This document shows positions 6,087 through 14,421 of a DNA stretch of 26,018 nucleotides, one piece after another. Origin of the DNA: a virus. The notes beneath the pieces are model-generated. The model worked only from the letters and a program-made list of their open reading frames with translations, had not been told where the DNA came from and did no database searches. Both the position numbers and the translations under genes were made by a program. The stretch is taken from IMG/VR virus record IMGVR_UViG_3300030098_005213, positions 3,189 to 29,206 of that record. One strand, 5' to 3'. The stretch's first letter is position 1. Every line of letters begins with the position of its first letter.

Positions 6087-7081
6087 TATCCTACTATAGT
6101 TTTATAATAAAGATGTACTACTATATAGCTGCTAGCAGATGTAAAATTAATACTAGTATATAGATCTAATTTTTCTCCTGTTCCATCAGTATCGTTAGAT
6201 TTTAAAGGGGTTGTTTTATAATCATTACTAGTAAGAGAAGCAGAATAAGTACTAGCTCCTATCTGATATAACATTGAATCCCTGCTTCTATAAGCAAAAT
6301 CAGTGATAGAGCCCCAATAAGTGCCGATTGTAGTGCTAGGCATATTATAACCTATATACAAACTAGATCTAGCCATTTCATCAGCTCCGTGCTTATATTG
6401 AATATAGCAGCTAATAGGAAGATGCAGCATCCCTGTTTCAGCAGCTAATAAATTATATCCGTTAGTTCGCAAAAGTTTATATTCTGCATTTGTTAAAGTA
6501 TATTTTTTATATTGAATTGCATTTGATGTAGTTTCCATCGCCTGCTGATTATCTGCTACTATTAAGCTTCTTACTGGAAAATGATTACCACTAGAAAAAT
6601 CTGTAGATGTTATAGTTAAAGTAGTATCGGAGCTCATTAAATCAGCATCACAAGTTAGCTGCATCCAATCAAAAGTGAGATTATTAAATAAATAAAACTT
6701 ATCTCCTTTTCTCAATAAATAATCTTTTCCTGTTGCTTTTATATTTAGTGATGTAGTTCCAGTAGTATTAGTAATCTGAGAAGTACTAAGAATAGATATA
6801 GCTGCCGTTTGCAAATAGTTATAAAAAGGATTTTTAAAGTGAGGAAAATCTTTAAAAGATTGAGTTCTTATACTAGGATCTACTAAAGCTCCAGTAGCTG
6901 TGTTTACTACTGGAAGCCATTGATAGTTAAATTTTCTTCCTTTGTTGTTTAAAGTGCCTCTATTCGTTAAAATAGTATTAAGTTTTTTTAATACTTTGGG
7001 ATTCATTCCTTTAACCTGAGATGATGGCCGTTCATTCTCTTTTTTATGTAAGCTTATATTTTTTCCGTACTGCTTAGCCAT
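6086..7081 (-). CDS. Distal tail structural protein, possible receptor-binding or fibre protein
   Basis: A 331-aa protein without signal peptide. A basic N-terminal 60 residues (KENERPSSQ, KVLKKLNTILTNRGTLNNKG) precedes a Thr/Ser-rich beta region (TNTTGTTSLNIKATGKDYLL, SSDTTLTITSTDF). Further strands with aromatic residues follow, ending SSYIVVHLYYKTIVG. The small-residue-rich beta composition and its place after the hub-like gene fit a distal tail, decoration or receptor-binding protein. I do not recognise a named family. It overlaps the hub gene by 8 bp and the outer-membrane-like gene by one base, so it is the last structural gene of the tail operon. Confidence 0.5.
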   Translation of the reverse strand: MAKQYGKNISLHKKENERPSSQVKGMNPKVLKKLNTILTNRGTLNNKGRKFNYQWLPVVNTATGALVDPSIRTQSFKDFPHFKNPFYNYLQTAAISILSTSQITNTTGTTSLNIKATGKDYLLRKGDKFYLFNNLTFDWMQLTCDADLMSSDTTLTITSTDFSSGNHFPVRSLIVADNQQAMETTSNAIQYKKYTLTNAEYKLLRTNGYNLLAAETGMLHLPISCYIQYKHGADEMARSSLYIGYNMPSTTIGTYWGSITDFAYRSRDSMLYQIGASTYSASLTSNDYKTTPLKSNDTDGTGEKLDLYTSINFTSASSYIVVHLYYKTIVG

Positions 7082-9878
7082 TACTACTATAGTTTTTCTG
7101 TATTAAATTATCTTTGCTATATGTTATACAATCCTCTAAAGTAATCGTAAGCTCCCCAGTTCCAGCTACAAACTTTCCTCCTGTAGGTATAAAAGCTATA
7201 TCTGTTCCTACTTGATTAGTAGCCCAATCGCCACTAGTCCAATAGTAAAGCTGAGAAAAAGGGCATCTTTCAATAGTTCTATCTGGAGATCTATCTAAAA
7301 ATCTTAAGTTTAATTTTCTTTTTAGCATATAATAATGAGCTATCGCCATCTTAGCTCTTATATGATGCAGCTGCATATCTTCGCCTCCTGATGTTTCCAT
7401 AGCTTCTGTTCGCCAATCGTTAATAGTATCTCCTTCTTCTGGCCCTCCTGTTGCATTAGCAGTAGTAAAAATTTTAAACATCCCCATATATTCGCCTCCA
7501 GCTATTCCAGAATCTGTGCCTGCAAAAGGATCAAAAGCAGGTTCATCTCCTATCACTATTTCAGGTTCTTGCACTAACTCCTCCGATGGAGTTCCGTTGC
7601 CGTTTTCATACCAGCCATAAGAAGTATCGTAGCTGTTAGCTCCTGCTGTTGCCCCCATAATAAAAACTCTTACATCTGTATATTCATAAGAATAGTGAAC
7701 ACCACGATCACGGCATAAGAGCTGCCTATTCATATCCCAGCTTTTAGGGCAAACATAGTATCCATTCCCTGAGCTATCAAAAACTTTATCTCTAGGCACT
7801 CCATAAATAAACTTCACTCTTAATAACCTGCTCCATCCAAAATCATCAAGCTCAGCAGGAAAAGCAACAGAGCCATCCCCTCTGATCCAAGGTATAAAAG
7901 GAGATGTAATCATAAAAGGAGTAGAAAAAGTAAAAGCTCCATTATTGCATCCTGTTCCCCAGTTGCTACCATTATCAGGCCAAGTTATAGGGCCTCCCCA
8001 ATCGTAGATTTGAACTTGTGAAATTGCATCAAAGTATTCAGGAGAAAACCAAGTAAAATGATTATAGTTGATTGCTGTTTGCTCATTATAACCATCGTAA
8101 GACATTTCCATCCAGTACATCCAATCTTGAATCGCTGTTCCTTCTACATCTCCATTAGGGCCTACATCTTGCCCCCAAGCTATAGCATCATCCTCATCTA
8201 AGGGCACAGAGCTTAAATTCCCTGTGTTAAATTCTGCTAAATCAAATCTTATTCCATCAGAAGTACCATCCCATCCTTTCATATTAGAAGGATCTTGATC
8301 TGTTTGATAAGATAAAAAATCTGATGCATTAGTCCACGGCAAAGAGCCGTATAAATTTCCCCATCTCATTGAGCCCAGATTAAAAGTTTTAGTAATAGCT
8401 CCCCCTGATAAATTTTCTCCTACTACATCTATACTTAATCCCATCCTAGGCATTACCTTACTAAAATCGTAAGCTTCATAAGAATAAGGGCCACTATTTG
8501 GATCGTAGTTATTTTCCCAAAATTCCTGAGCTGAAATATATCCGTTATCTCCATTATAACCAGCAACATCTATCGGCTGGATGCTTACATTTCCGATTAT
8601 AACTATTTTTTGCTCTGAGTGGAATCCGTAGTTGCTACCAGTCCATCCTGTTAAACCGATATCAGAATTTCCAGTCAAATCAATCGCACTATCTCCACTA
8701 AAATAAGCACTTTCAAAATAGTTATAGTTAGGATATACAGAATCCCACATCGGATTAACAGAGTTAAAACTTAAAGGCCCTACTGCTATAGGTTGGAAAA
8801 CACTATGCTTATAAATACTTTGATAAGAAAGCAAAGGAGGTATAAAATTATCTACAGCTCCTGCTAGAGCTTGCTCTGGATTTGAATCATCACAAACAAA
8901 ATTCACATCTACCTCAATCGCTGTATCAGAGCTTAAATCGTTTTTATGATAAAAAATGATTTGATCGTTGTCATATCCTGAATCATTATCGTTATTATGA
9001 AAAACTAGAGGAGCTTGCAAGTACCATAGAGCAGCCCCTTCTTCTAAAGTGCTTCCATTAGTATCGTTCCTGTGTGAGCACATCATCAATCTAAGTTGAA
9101 AAGCTGCTAGAATTTGCTCTAAAACTTGATAATAGCTCCATCCTTGTCCGTTGCTATTTTTAAATATAATAGTATTTATTTTAACTAAAGCTAGTGGATC
9201 GTGGTTTACATTATTCTTCCAAGTTCCATCTAAAGAGCCCATCGCTTCGCAGTAATAGTAAGGAGTATGAGCCAAAAAATAATCTTTATTTGCTACAGAT
9301 GTATCTGAAAGAGGCCAGAATCCAAACTCAGCAGAAGCTGTGCTTATTTGCTTTAAACAGGTTTTAATAATTCCTAGAGCAGATCGCATCCCTCCATAAT
9401 TATCAAAATCCCACTTTTTATATTTTAATTGAGCTAGGCCATCTACTGCTTTTATATTTACTATTCTATTTGGAGATGTATCTTTTCCAGCTGATAAATC
9501 TCCTAAAACTACTCCTATCCAATATCTAAACCATAATCCCGCTGCCGTTCCTTTTCTCCATATTTCTACACATAAAGATTCTTCATTACTAGAAGCACTA
9601 GATAATAAGTCATCTAGGATTTGAGCTTGATCGCTGTTTCCTTCTTCAATAATAAAATTAAAAGAAACAGAAGTAGTTTTAATAGGAGCTAGCATACCAT
9701 CATCGCTTCCACTCATATTAAGAATAAAACCATCTTTAGTAGTATTAAAATCTACATTCGCTGGCTGTGCTCCCTGTGTTCCTTTTTTATATAAATACAA
9801 TCTCCATTTACTATCGTAAGTTTCCTCAGGATATGAGTTTTGGCTGTAAAATTCGCATTTATATTTTAAAAAGGCCAT
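7074..9878 (-). CDS. Large baseplate/hub-like tail protein
   Basis: A 934-aa protein. The N-terminal part (MAFLKYKCEFYSQNSYPEET, then WRLYLYKKG and later FNFIIEEGNSDQ) and the segment RYWIGVVLGDLSAGKD followed by IVNIKAVDGLAQLKYKKW resemble the start of tail hub or distal-tail-associated proteins, where an I-x-A-x-DGLA-x-L signature closes the first barrel domain. The QVLEQILAAFQLRLMMC helix is another typical hub element. Long Asp/Asn/Gly/Trp-rich stretches at about 380-760 look like inserted surface or carbohydrate-binding modules. A short helical/basic end (MAIAHYYMLKRKLNLRFLDR) follows. It lies downstream of the tape measure and a 61-aa membrane protein, as expected for the tail tip. No peptidoglycan hydrolase motif is seen. 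Confidence 0.6.
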   Translation of the reverse strand: MAFLKYKCEFYSQNSYPEETYDSKWRLYLYKKGTQGAQPANVDFNTTKDGFILNMSGSDDGMLAPIKTTSVSFNFIIEEGNSDQAQILDDLLSSASSNEESLCVEIWRKGTAAGLWFRYWIGVVLGDLSAGKDTSPNRIVNIKAVDGLAQLKYKKWDFDNYGGMRSALGIIKTCLKQISTASAEFGFWPLSDTSVANKDYFLAHTPYYYCEAMGSLDGTWKNNVNHDPLALVKINTIIFKNSNGQGWSYYQVLEQILAAFQLRLMMCSHRNDTNGSTLEEGAALWYLQAPLVFHNNDNDSGYDNDQIIFYHKNDLSSDTAIEVDVNFVCDDSNPEQALAGAVDNFIPPLLSYQSIYKHSVFQPIAVGPLSFNSVNPMWDSVYPNYNYFESAYFSGDSAIDLTGNSDIGLTGWTGSNYGFHSEQKIVIIGNVSIQPIDVAGYNGDNGYISAQEFWENNYDPNSGPYSYEAYDFSKVMPRMGLSIDVVGENLSGGAITKTFNLGSMRWGNLYGSLPWTNASDFLSYQTDQDPSNMKGWDGTSDGIRFDLAEFNTGNLSSVPLDEDDAIAWGQDVGPNGDVEGTAIQDWMYWMEMSYDGYNEQTAINYNHFTWFSPEYFDAISQVQIYDWGGPITWPDNGSNWGTGCNNGAFTFSTPFMITSPFIPWIRGDGSVAFPAELDDFGWSRLLRVKFIYGVPRDKVFDSSGNGYYVCPKSWDMNRQLLCRDRGVHYSYEYTDVRVFIMGATAGANSYDTSYGWYENGNGTPSEELVQEPEIVIGDEPAFDPFAGTDSGIAGGEYMGMFKIFTTANATGGPEEGDTINDWRTEAMETSGGEDMQLHHIRAKMAIAHYYMLKRKLNLRFLDRSPDRTIERCPFSQLYYWTSGDWATNQVGTDIAFIPTGGKFVAGTGELTITLEDCITYSKDNLIQKNYSSNG

Positions 9879-10064
9879 CTAGCAGCAGTTTTTATGTTTT
9901 TTTCCTTTTTTGTTTTTATTAGGTACTATACTATTAATTATTTTATCTATATAAGTAAATACCTGATTATCTTTTTCTGTAGGAGTTAAATTTACTACTA
10001 CTTTTACTAAGGCCAAAAAAGCTACTAAAAGCTCTAGCCAATTATTTAAAATAAAATCTATCAT
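9879..10064 (-). CDS. 61-aa membrane protein between tape measure and hub
   Basis: A small protein with one hydrophobic helix near its N-terminus (FILNNWLELLVAFLALVKVV). A short polar segment follows, then a second amphipathic helix (FTYIDKIINSIVPN) and a very basic tail KNKKGKKHKNCC ending in two cysteines. It could insert in the inner membrane with the basic tail in the cytoplasm. A protein of this shape between tape measure and hub might be a holin-like accessory, an ejection-related protein or a tail component. The terminal Cys-Cys could allow disulphide or lipid attachment, which is speculative. The stop abuts the hub gene start, so the pair is probably co-translated. Confidence 0.5.
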   Translation of the reverse strand: MIDFILNNWLELLVAFLALVKVVVNLTPTEKDNQVFTYIDKIINSIVPNKNKKGKKHKNCC

Positions 10065-10085
10065 TTTTTAATTAATTTAATTTAT

Positions 10086-10093
10086 ACAAAGTT
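10086..10093 (-). promoter_or_regulatory. Possible -7 box TAACTTTG
   Basis: The minus strand reads TAACTTTG here, fitting the Bacteroidota TAnnTTTG consensus, 22-29 bases upstream of the ATG of the 61-aa gene. It overlaps the last codons of the tape measure gene. No clear -33 TTG is seen. In such AT-rich DNA the match may be chance, so this is a weak candidate for an internal tail-tip promoter. Confidence 0.2.
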
Positions 10094-12524
10094 AAAAATC
10101 AGCAACAGATCCTCCTACTCTGTTTTGTGAAAGTGTAGATCTGCTGTTTGTTAATAATATATCTGCTCCCTGTATCGTTCCGTGCAATCGGCCTCCTCCT
10201 CCTACATCTCCTAGCATACCTTTAAGCTTATCTAAAGGAGCTATAACCTCAGGATTTACTATAGAAGTTCCTGCTCCCTCGCCTACCATCGCTAAAGTTT
10301 TTCCAGAAACTAATCCCCCTTCGGCAAAAGGAGGGATAACAGAATTAAATAAACTTCCTACTACACTTCCAGCAGTAGCAGCCACAATAGCATTAGCTGG
10401 AAAAGGTACACCTGCTAAGGCCTTAGCCATAAAAGCAGATACTCCTTCTGCTAATCTAGCTTTTATAGCTTCTCTAGTTTGTTTTTTTATATTATCTACC
10501 ATACTTATCCCCTCCTTATCTTGCAAATCGGCCATCTGCTCAAAAGCAGATCCGAAACTTTGCTCTAGTTCCTGTAGCTCTTTATCTAGCTCATCTTTAT
10601 TGAGTTTAGCATTTACTTCTATTTCTGGATTTTCTCCATCCTCCTCCCCATCTCCGTAAGTTATATCTGTTATATTTGCAGTCGCATCTATTTCTAAATT
10701 TTCCACATCTTCCCCTTCTTCTCCTCCTCCTAGTAAATCTCCCAGCCCTAGTGCTCCACTCATATCGCTTACAAAACCCTCTAGCTTGCCCTTCATATCT
10801 CCAATTTTATTATCTATATCATCAGTAGTAATAAACTCTATTTTTTCTTTAGAGTTTATATTGTCCATCATAGTATCAAAATCTTCAGCAGTTTTTTCTA
10901 CAAAATCTGAGGCATTATCTTTCATATCAGAAATCGCATCTTTAAATCTGCTTACTGGATTTCTGAAGTTTATAAGATCTACTATAGCATTTCCTAAGGC
11001 ACTAAAGATAGTTTTTACTTGTTTGAAAAAATACTCTATATAATTCCATACTGCTTTGAAGGCAAATTTTATTCCTTCTACAGCAATTTTAAAACCCATA
11101 GATTCATTATATAAATCTATAAATCCATTTACTACATCTACGATTTTTTGTTTAGTCCAATCCCAGTTTTTAATAAGCAATCCTACTATTCCTATTATAG
11201 CAGTTATAACCATACCGATGGGATTCATAGCTCTTGCAGCTGCTCCTACAGCTATTATAGCAGTTCTAGCTATTCTTACTACTTTTACTACAAATTGAAA
11301 CATTTTAACCATTTTCCCTATAATGATTAAAGTAGGCCCTAAAGCTACTAGGGCTAATCCAAATTTAACTATTTTAGCTCTGGATTCTTCACTTAAAGAG
11401 CTAAATTTATTAGCCATTTTGCTAAAAGTATTAGCGATTCCAGTAGCTACAGGCATCAAAGATTCCCCTAGTTTTACTCCTGCTACCTGTAAATCTGCTA
11501 TCGCCTGTTTAAATTTAAAAGCTGAAGTTTGCGAAGTTTCATCAAAAGCATCATTAACAAATCCTTGAGCCGATTCCATATTGTTTAATATATCAATATA
11601 GTTTTCTGATTGTTCTCCTACTATTCCTAGTACACCTTTTAAGGCCTGTGATTTACTAAAAAACTCCGATAAAGGGATACCAGCAGAGCTAAACTGCTCC
11701 TGTAGCATTAATAGAGTATTTTGCAATCCATTTTCCCCTAAGAAGTTTCGTAAGTCATCGGCACTCATAGCTCCCCCCTCCATTGATTCTGTTGCCTTCG
11801 CTAGAGCTTTTTCTGCCTTAGGAGTTATTTTAGCAAAACTCATCATAACACCAGAAAGCCCAGTAGTTGCATCAGTAGCTGAGCCAGTTGTTCTAGTATA
11901 AGTAGAAATCATAGCTCCCACTTCTTCCATAGAGATACCAAGGTTTGAAGCTAGGCCCAGCTGCGATCCTAGTACATTTGCAAGCTCCTCAGATTTAAAC
12001 ATCCCAGATTGTACCATAGAGCCAAAAATATCTAAAGCATCGCTAGATGTTAGTACTTCTTCTCCGTAAGCATTCTGAGCAGCAGCTGCTACTACAGCTA
12101 GAGATTCCATATCCCCAAGTCCAGCAGCAGATCCTTTGGCTGTTGCTTCTAGGGCCTTCATCGCTGATTCAGCATCTAATCCTGCTGAAGTTAAAAAGTA
12201 CAATCCATCGGCTAGCTCTTTAGGGCCTGTAGCTACATCTCCTGATAAATTTAGTACAGATTCGCTTAGCTTATCTACTGCATCTTTAGGTAGTCCTACT
12301 AGAGTTTGTATCTTAGTCATTGAAGATTCAAACTCAGAAGCTGTTTTAACAGCTACAGCTCCTAATCCTATTAACGGCATAGAAACATTAGTAGATAAAC
12401 TAGATCCTATTTTTCCTAGTTTGCTTCCAAATTTATTAAGTTTGCCTTCTATTTTTTTAAGGCCTGATGTAAACTCTTTAGAGTTAAGTTTTAGAAATAC
12501 TGATAGAGTTTTGGTACTAGACAT
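10092..12524 (-). CDS. Tail tape measure protein, TP901 type
   Basis: An 810-aa protein that sets tail length and is ejected with the DNA. It starts MSSTKTLSVFLKLNSKEFTS. The TP901-type core lies at about 50-330 (VSMPLIGLGAVAVKTASEFE, then MTKIQTLVGLP and DGLYFLTSAGLD). A hydrophobic stretch at about 385-455 (IVKFGLALVALGPTLIIIGK, then MVITAIIGIVGLLI) could span the inner membrane. An acidic region near 590-650 (GGGEEGEDVENLEID, GDGEEDGENPEIE) is followed by a second hydrophobic part and the usual C-terminal PPFAEGGLVSG-(x)-LAMVGEGAGTS motif. At roughly 1.5 angstrom per residue, this length implies a tail near 120 nm. No lysozyme or peptidase domain is visible. It lies between the chaperone genes and the tail tip genes, as expected. 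Confidence 0.9.
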   Translation of the reverse strand: MSSTKTLSVFLKLNSKEFTSGLKKIEGKLNKFGSKLGKIGSSLSTNVSMPLIGLGAVAVKTASEFESSMTKIQTLVGLPKDAVDKLSESVLNLSGDVATGPKELADGLYFLTSAGLDAESAMKALEATAKGSAAGLGDMESLAVVAAAAQNAYGEEVLTSSDALDIFGSMVQSGMFKSEELANVLGSQLGLASNLGISMEEVGAMISTYTRTTGSATDATTGLSGVMMSFAKITPKAEKALAKATESMEGGAMSADDLRNFLGENGLQNTLLMLQEQFSSAGIPLSEFFSKSQALKGVLGIVGEQSENYIDILNNMESAQGFVNDAFDETSQTSAFKFKQAIADLQVAGVKLGESLMPVATGIANTFSKMANKFSSLSEESRAKIVKFGLALVALGPTLIIIGKMVKMFQFVVKVVRIARTAIIAVGAAARAMNPIGMVITAIIGIVGLLIKNWDWTKQKIVDVVNGFIDLYNESMGFKIAVEGIKFAFKAVWNYIEYFFKQVKTIFSALGNAIVDLINFRNPVSRFKDAISDMKDNASDFVEKTAEDFDTMMDNINSKEKIEFITTDDIDNKIGDMKGKLEGFVSDMSGALGLGDLLGGGEEGEDVENLEIDATANITDITYGDGEEDGENPEIEVNAKLNKDELDKELQELEQSFGSAFEQMADLQDKEGISMVDNIKKQTREAIKARLAEGVSAFMAKALAGVPFPANAIVAATAGSVVGSLFNSVIPPFAEGGLVSGKTLAMVGEGAGTSIVNPEVIAPLDKLKGMLGDVGGGGRLHGTIQGADILLTNSRSTLSQNRVGGSVADF

Positions 12525-12842
12525 CTATTTATTTTTTTTTTGTTTTTTTTCTTCCTTAGCTATTATATACATCGCTTTTTTCCTATCTGCTCTAATTTTT
12601 TCTAAATCAATCTTCTTTTCCCAGTTAAACTGAATTAAATCAGATTGTTTTATTTGATTTTGCCTTTTACGATCTTTATTTATAAGAGCTGTAGTTTGAA
12701 ATCTTACTCTTTCCCACTCAAACCTCTGTATCATTTCTTCATAATCTCGCCTCCCTTCCATTTTCAGCTGAAATTGTCTAGGAGTAAAATCCCAAAACTC
12801 ATCTAAGCTCATATTTAAAAACCCTAGTGCTAAGCTCATCAC
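12525..12842 (-). CDS. Tail assembly chaperone, T part (made by -1 frameshift)
   Basis: This is the second reading frame of the chaperone pair. Read alone from a GTG at 12842, or the ATG at 12839, it gives 105 aa. The reading frame is however open upstream to the poly-A run at 12891-12900, and the conserved-looking segment PPTIEDVMSLALGFLNMSLD begins before the GTG. It continues with the typical EFWDFTPRQFQLKMEG. I therefore think it is normally made as an extension of the upstream protein, about 229 aa in all. After the motif comes a long charged helix (RRDYEEMIQRFEWERVRFQT) and a Lys-rich end. The T part binds the tape measure protein, whose gene starts one base further on. Independent initiation cannot be excluded. 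Confidence 0.7.
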   Translation of the reverse strand: MMSLALGFLNMSLDEFWDFTPRQFQLKMEGRRDYEEMIQRFEWERVRFQTTALINKDRKRQNQIKQSDLIQFNWEKKIDLEKIRADRKKAMYIIAKEEKKQKKNK

Positions 12843-12868
12843 ATCCTCAATAGTAGGAGGATCAGATT

Positions 12869-13213
12869 CTATTTCTTTTTCTTCTCCTTCTTTTTTTTTT
12901 CTGATGGATTCATCTTAGTCATTGATTCACTAAAAATCTCCATAGCTTCAGAAAATATATCCATCCCTTCCTCATCTATCCAATCAGCCACATCATCTGA
13001 AGAAAAATTAAATTCTTCTTTACTTCTTCTAGCTCCGTGCTTTAAACCACAATAAATCAGATGTATAGCATTATTAAGAGATAAGTTATCTGCTAAAGTT
13101 GCTAAATCTTTTAATCCTGATCCTGTAGCATCGCACCACTCAGCTAAAGCTGCGAATCCATAATGGATGGGCCTCATTTCGCCACCTATTGCAATCGTTT
13201 TTTTATCTACCAT
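12869..13213 (-). CDS. Tail assembly chaperone, G part
   Basis: A 114-aa protein with the fold pattern of small tail chaperones: MVDKKTIAIGGEMRPIHYGF, a first helix (ALAEWCDATGSGLKDLATLA), LNNAIHLIYCGLKHGARRSK and then an acidic segment DDVADWIDEEGMDIFSEAME. It ends PSEKKKKEKKKK, with the Lys run encoded by the slippery A tract. In lambda-like phages protein G and its frameshifted form GT coat the tape measure protein and guide tube polymerisation. The position just before the tape measure and after the tube genes is diagnostic. Its ATG lies 4 bases after a hairpin at 13218-13249. The family name cannot be given with certainty, but the role is well supported by context and the frameshift. Confidence 0.75.
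   Translation of the reverse strand: MVDKKTIAIGGEMRPIHYGFAALAEWCDATGSGLKDLATLADNLSLNNAIHLIYCGLKHGARRSKEEFNFSSDDVADWIDEEGMDIFSEAMEIFSESMTKMNPSEKKKKEKKKK
12890..12900 (-). promoter_or_regulatory. Probable -1 ribosomal frameshift site (A10 G) in the tail chaperone
   Basis: The minus strand reads CAG followed by ten A and then GAAGGAG. In the zero frame this gives Glu-Lys-Lys-Lys-Lys and a stop at 12869-12871. A one-base slip back on the A run gives Lys-Lys-Lys-Glu-Gly-Glu-Glu and opens directly into the downstream frame, with no stop through to 12525. Slippery A runs are used for -1 shifts in other tail chaperone genes. A downstream stimulatory structure is not obvious. The ten-A run could also allow transcriptional slippage. 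Confidence 0.7.
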
Positions 13214-13217
13214 AATT

Positions 13218-13249
13218 AAAATTTTCTTTAAATATATAAAGAAATTTTT
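13218..13249 (-). terminator. AT-rich hairpin with U tract after tail-tube genes
   Basis: A perfect 8-bp stem (TTTCTTTA / TAAAGAAA, 13223-13230 with 13237-13244) is flanked by A and T runs that extend it with one bulge. It lies 20 bp after the stop of the second tube gene. It ends only 4 bases from the chaperone ATG, so it might also act as an RNA structure limiting chaperone translation. It is weak in GC and may only partly terminate. Confidence 0.4.
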
Positions 13250-13268
13250 TATTTATAAACCCTTCTTA

Positions 13269-13709
13269 TTAGGTAGTAGATAAAGCTCCTGTTCCTTGCA
13301 CAGATAAAGAATAAGTTGCAAATTCTCCGATACCAGCATTAACAGATAAAGATGTTATATATCCATCTCCATCCCAGTAAACTACTCCTGTTTGAGATGT
13401 AGTAGTAGAAAATTTTACTTTTACTTTAGTTCCAGCTTGCAAAGCATCGTTAAGAGTTTTAAATCTTACAGCTTCTCCATCAGATGATCCCTGAGTGTAA
13501 AAAGCTTCGCAATCCATAGTCCAGCTTCTAGCTCCATTTATAAAAGATTTGTTTCCAGCACTATCCTTATTCGTTGTATCTATAGTTTCTTGATTTACTG
13601 CAATAGTAGCAGAAGTACTACCTCCTACAGCAGCATAAGCTCCAGCTCCTGATCCATCTAGATCTACTGATAAGATTAAGTTGCTTCCTGAAATTGTTTT
13701 AACAGCCAT
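13269..13709 (-). CDS. Major tail (tube) protein, second copy
   Basis: A 146-aa beta-rich protein of the TP901-1/phi13-type tail tube group. The segments SGSNLILSVDLDG, TIAVNQETIDTTNKDSAGNK, SWTMDCEAFY and DGDGYITSLSVNAG, then ATYSLSVQGTGALSTT, follow the order of tube subunits, including the lid-like KDSAGNKSF turn and the final strand ending SVQGTG. It is a paralogue of the preceding gene at 13729-14178: both share KDS, SWTMD-x-E-x-FY, GYI-(x)-SLS and the S(V/L)S-(V/I)QGTG end. Two tube-like subunits may build a mixed or layered tube, or one may be a tail-end or decoration form. It is followed by a hairpin. Confidence 0.8.
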   Translation of the reverse strand: MAVKTISGSNLILSVDLDGSGAGAYAAVGGSTSATIAVNQETIDTTNKDSAGNKSFINGARSWTMDCEAFYTQGSSDGEAVRFKTLNDALQAGTKVKVKFSTTTSQTGVVYWDGDGYITSLSVNAGIGEFATYSLSVQGTGALSTT

Positions 13710-13728
13710 TTTTTATAGTTTTTATTAT

Positions 13729-14178
13729 TTACGATTTATTTAATTGCCCTGTGCCTTGAATACTTACAGAATAAGTAGCAGCATCTTCTGTTCCTCCAGT
13801 CATTGATAAAGTGCTGATGTATCCTTCTCCGTGATATTCATTACTGCCCCCATCAAACTCTACATATACTTTAGTAGGATATGTAGTGCCGTTAGGAGTA
13901 GTAGTTGATCCATCTCCGTAAGCTCTTTCAAATAATGTAGCTGGATTTACTGATCCATTTTCATTATAAAAAACCTCTGCATCCATAGTCCACGAAGTAC
14001 TAAGGCCCTGAAACTCTTTACGATCTAGAGAATCTTTATCTGAAACTTCAGCAACATCAATCGTTAAATTACAAGTGCAGGAAGTAGCAGCAGCTATTGT
14101 AGAAACACCTCCAGAGGAAGGAGATGAGGAATCATCTACTTTTAATTTTAGATTAGTTCCATTAATTATAGTAGCCAT
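13729..14178 (-). CDS. Major tail (tube) protein, first copy
   Basis: A 149-aa beta-rich tube-type subunit. It begins MATIINGTNLKLKVDDSSS and contains CNLTIDVAEVSDKDSLDRKE, SWTMDAEVFYNENG, GEGYISTLSMTGG and the terminal strand TYSVSIQGTGQLNKS. It would polymerise on the tape measure to form the tail tube. Compared with the second copy it carries a Cys pair (SCTCN) and a slightly longer loop at about 90-110. The genes are 19 bp apart and colinear, typical of tandem duplication followed by divergence. Which copy is the main tube subunit cannot be decided from sequence. Confidence 0.8.
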   Translation of the reverse strand: MATIINGTNLKLKVDDSSSPSSGGVSTIAAATSCTCNLTIDVAEVSDKDSLDRKEFQGLSTSWTMDAEVFYNENGSVNPATLFERAYGDGSTTTPNGTTYPTKVYVEFDGGSNEYHGEGYISTLSMTGGTEDAATYSVSIQGTGQLNKS

Positions 14179-14202
14179 ATTTTAAATTTTTTTAAATTAT
14201 TA

Positions 14203-14421
14203 TTATTTTTCTTCTTCTATTTTTACTTCTTTTTTAGTTTTTGTAGCTTCTTTTTTTGTAGTTTCTTTTTTTGGTTTTATAAGGCCTAGCTCATCTTCAA
14301 TATATCCTGCATTAAATAGATTAGTATAACCTTCTAAATCTATAAAGCCGTATTTTTCGCCTTTTTTGTGAGGGCCATAATCTTTAATTAAAGTAGGTTT
14401 ATATAAATTTCTCATAATCAT
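14203..14421 (-). CDS. Small charged hypothetical protein between terminator-like and tube genes
   Basis: A 72-aa protein beginning MIMRNLYKPTLIKDYGPHKK, with a compact aromatic/Gly N-terminal half (KYGFIDLEGYTNLFNAGYIE) and a Lys/Glu/Thr repeat-like tail (KKETTKKEATKTKKEV). The tail looks disordered. No family is recognised. It overlaps the preceding gene by one base, so it is translated with the tail genes. It may be a minor tail or assembly factor. An alternative ATG at 14415 would shorten it by two residues. Confidence 0.5.
   Translation of the reverse strand: MIMRNLYKPTLIKDYGPHKKGEKYGFIDLEGYTNLFNAGYIEDELGLIKPKKETTKKEATKTKKEVKIEEEK

Noticed and set aside
10786-11568. Several plus-strand ORFs of 60-85 codons opposite the tape measure gene
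   Set aside because: They lie antisense to a well-supported gene, have low-complexity Ser/Ile/Thr/Tyr-rich translations typical of reverse reading of AT-rich coding DNA, and lack any motif.
12136-12633. Plus-strand ORF of 165 codons opposite the tape measure start and chaperone
   Set aside because: It is a shadow frame across two real genes on the other strand; the translation is Ser/Ala/Leu-rich without domain features.
12890-12900. Poly-A run as a sequencing error that breaks one chaperone gene
   Set aside because: A homopolymer error is possible, but a -1 shift at this exact gene position is a well-known feature of tail chaperones, so a programmed shift is the better explanation.
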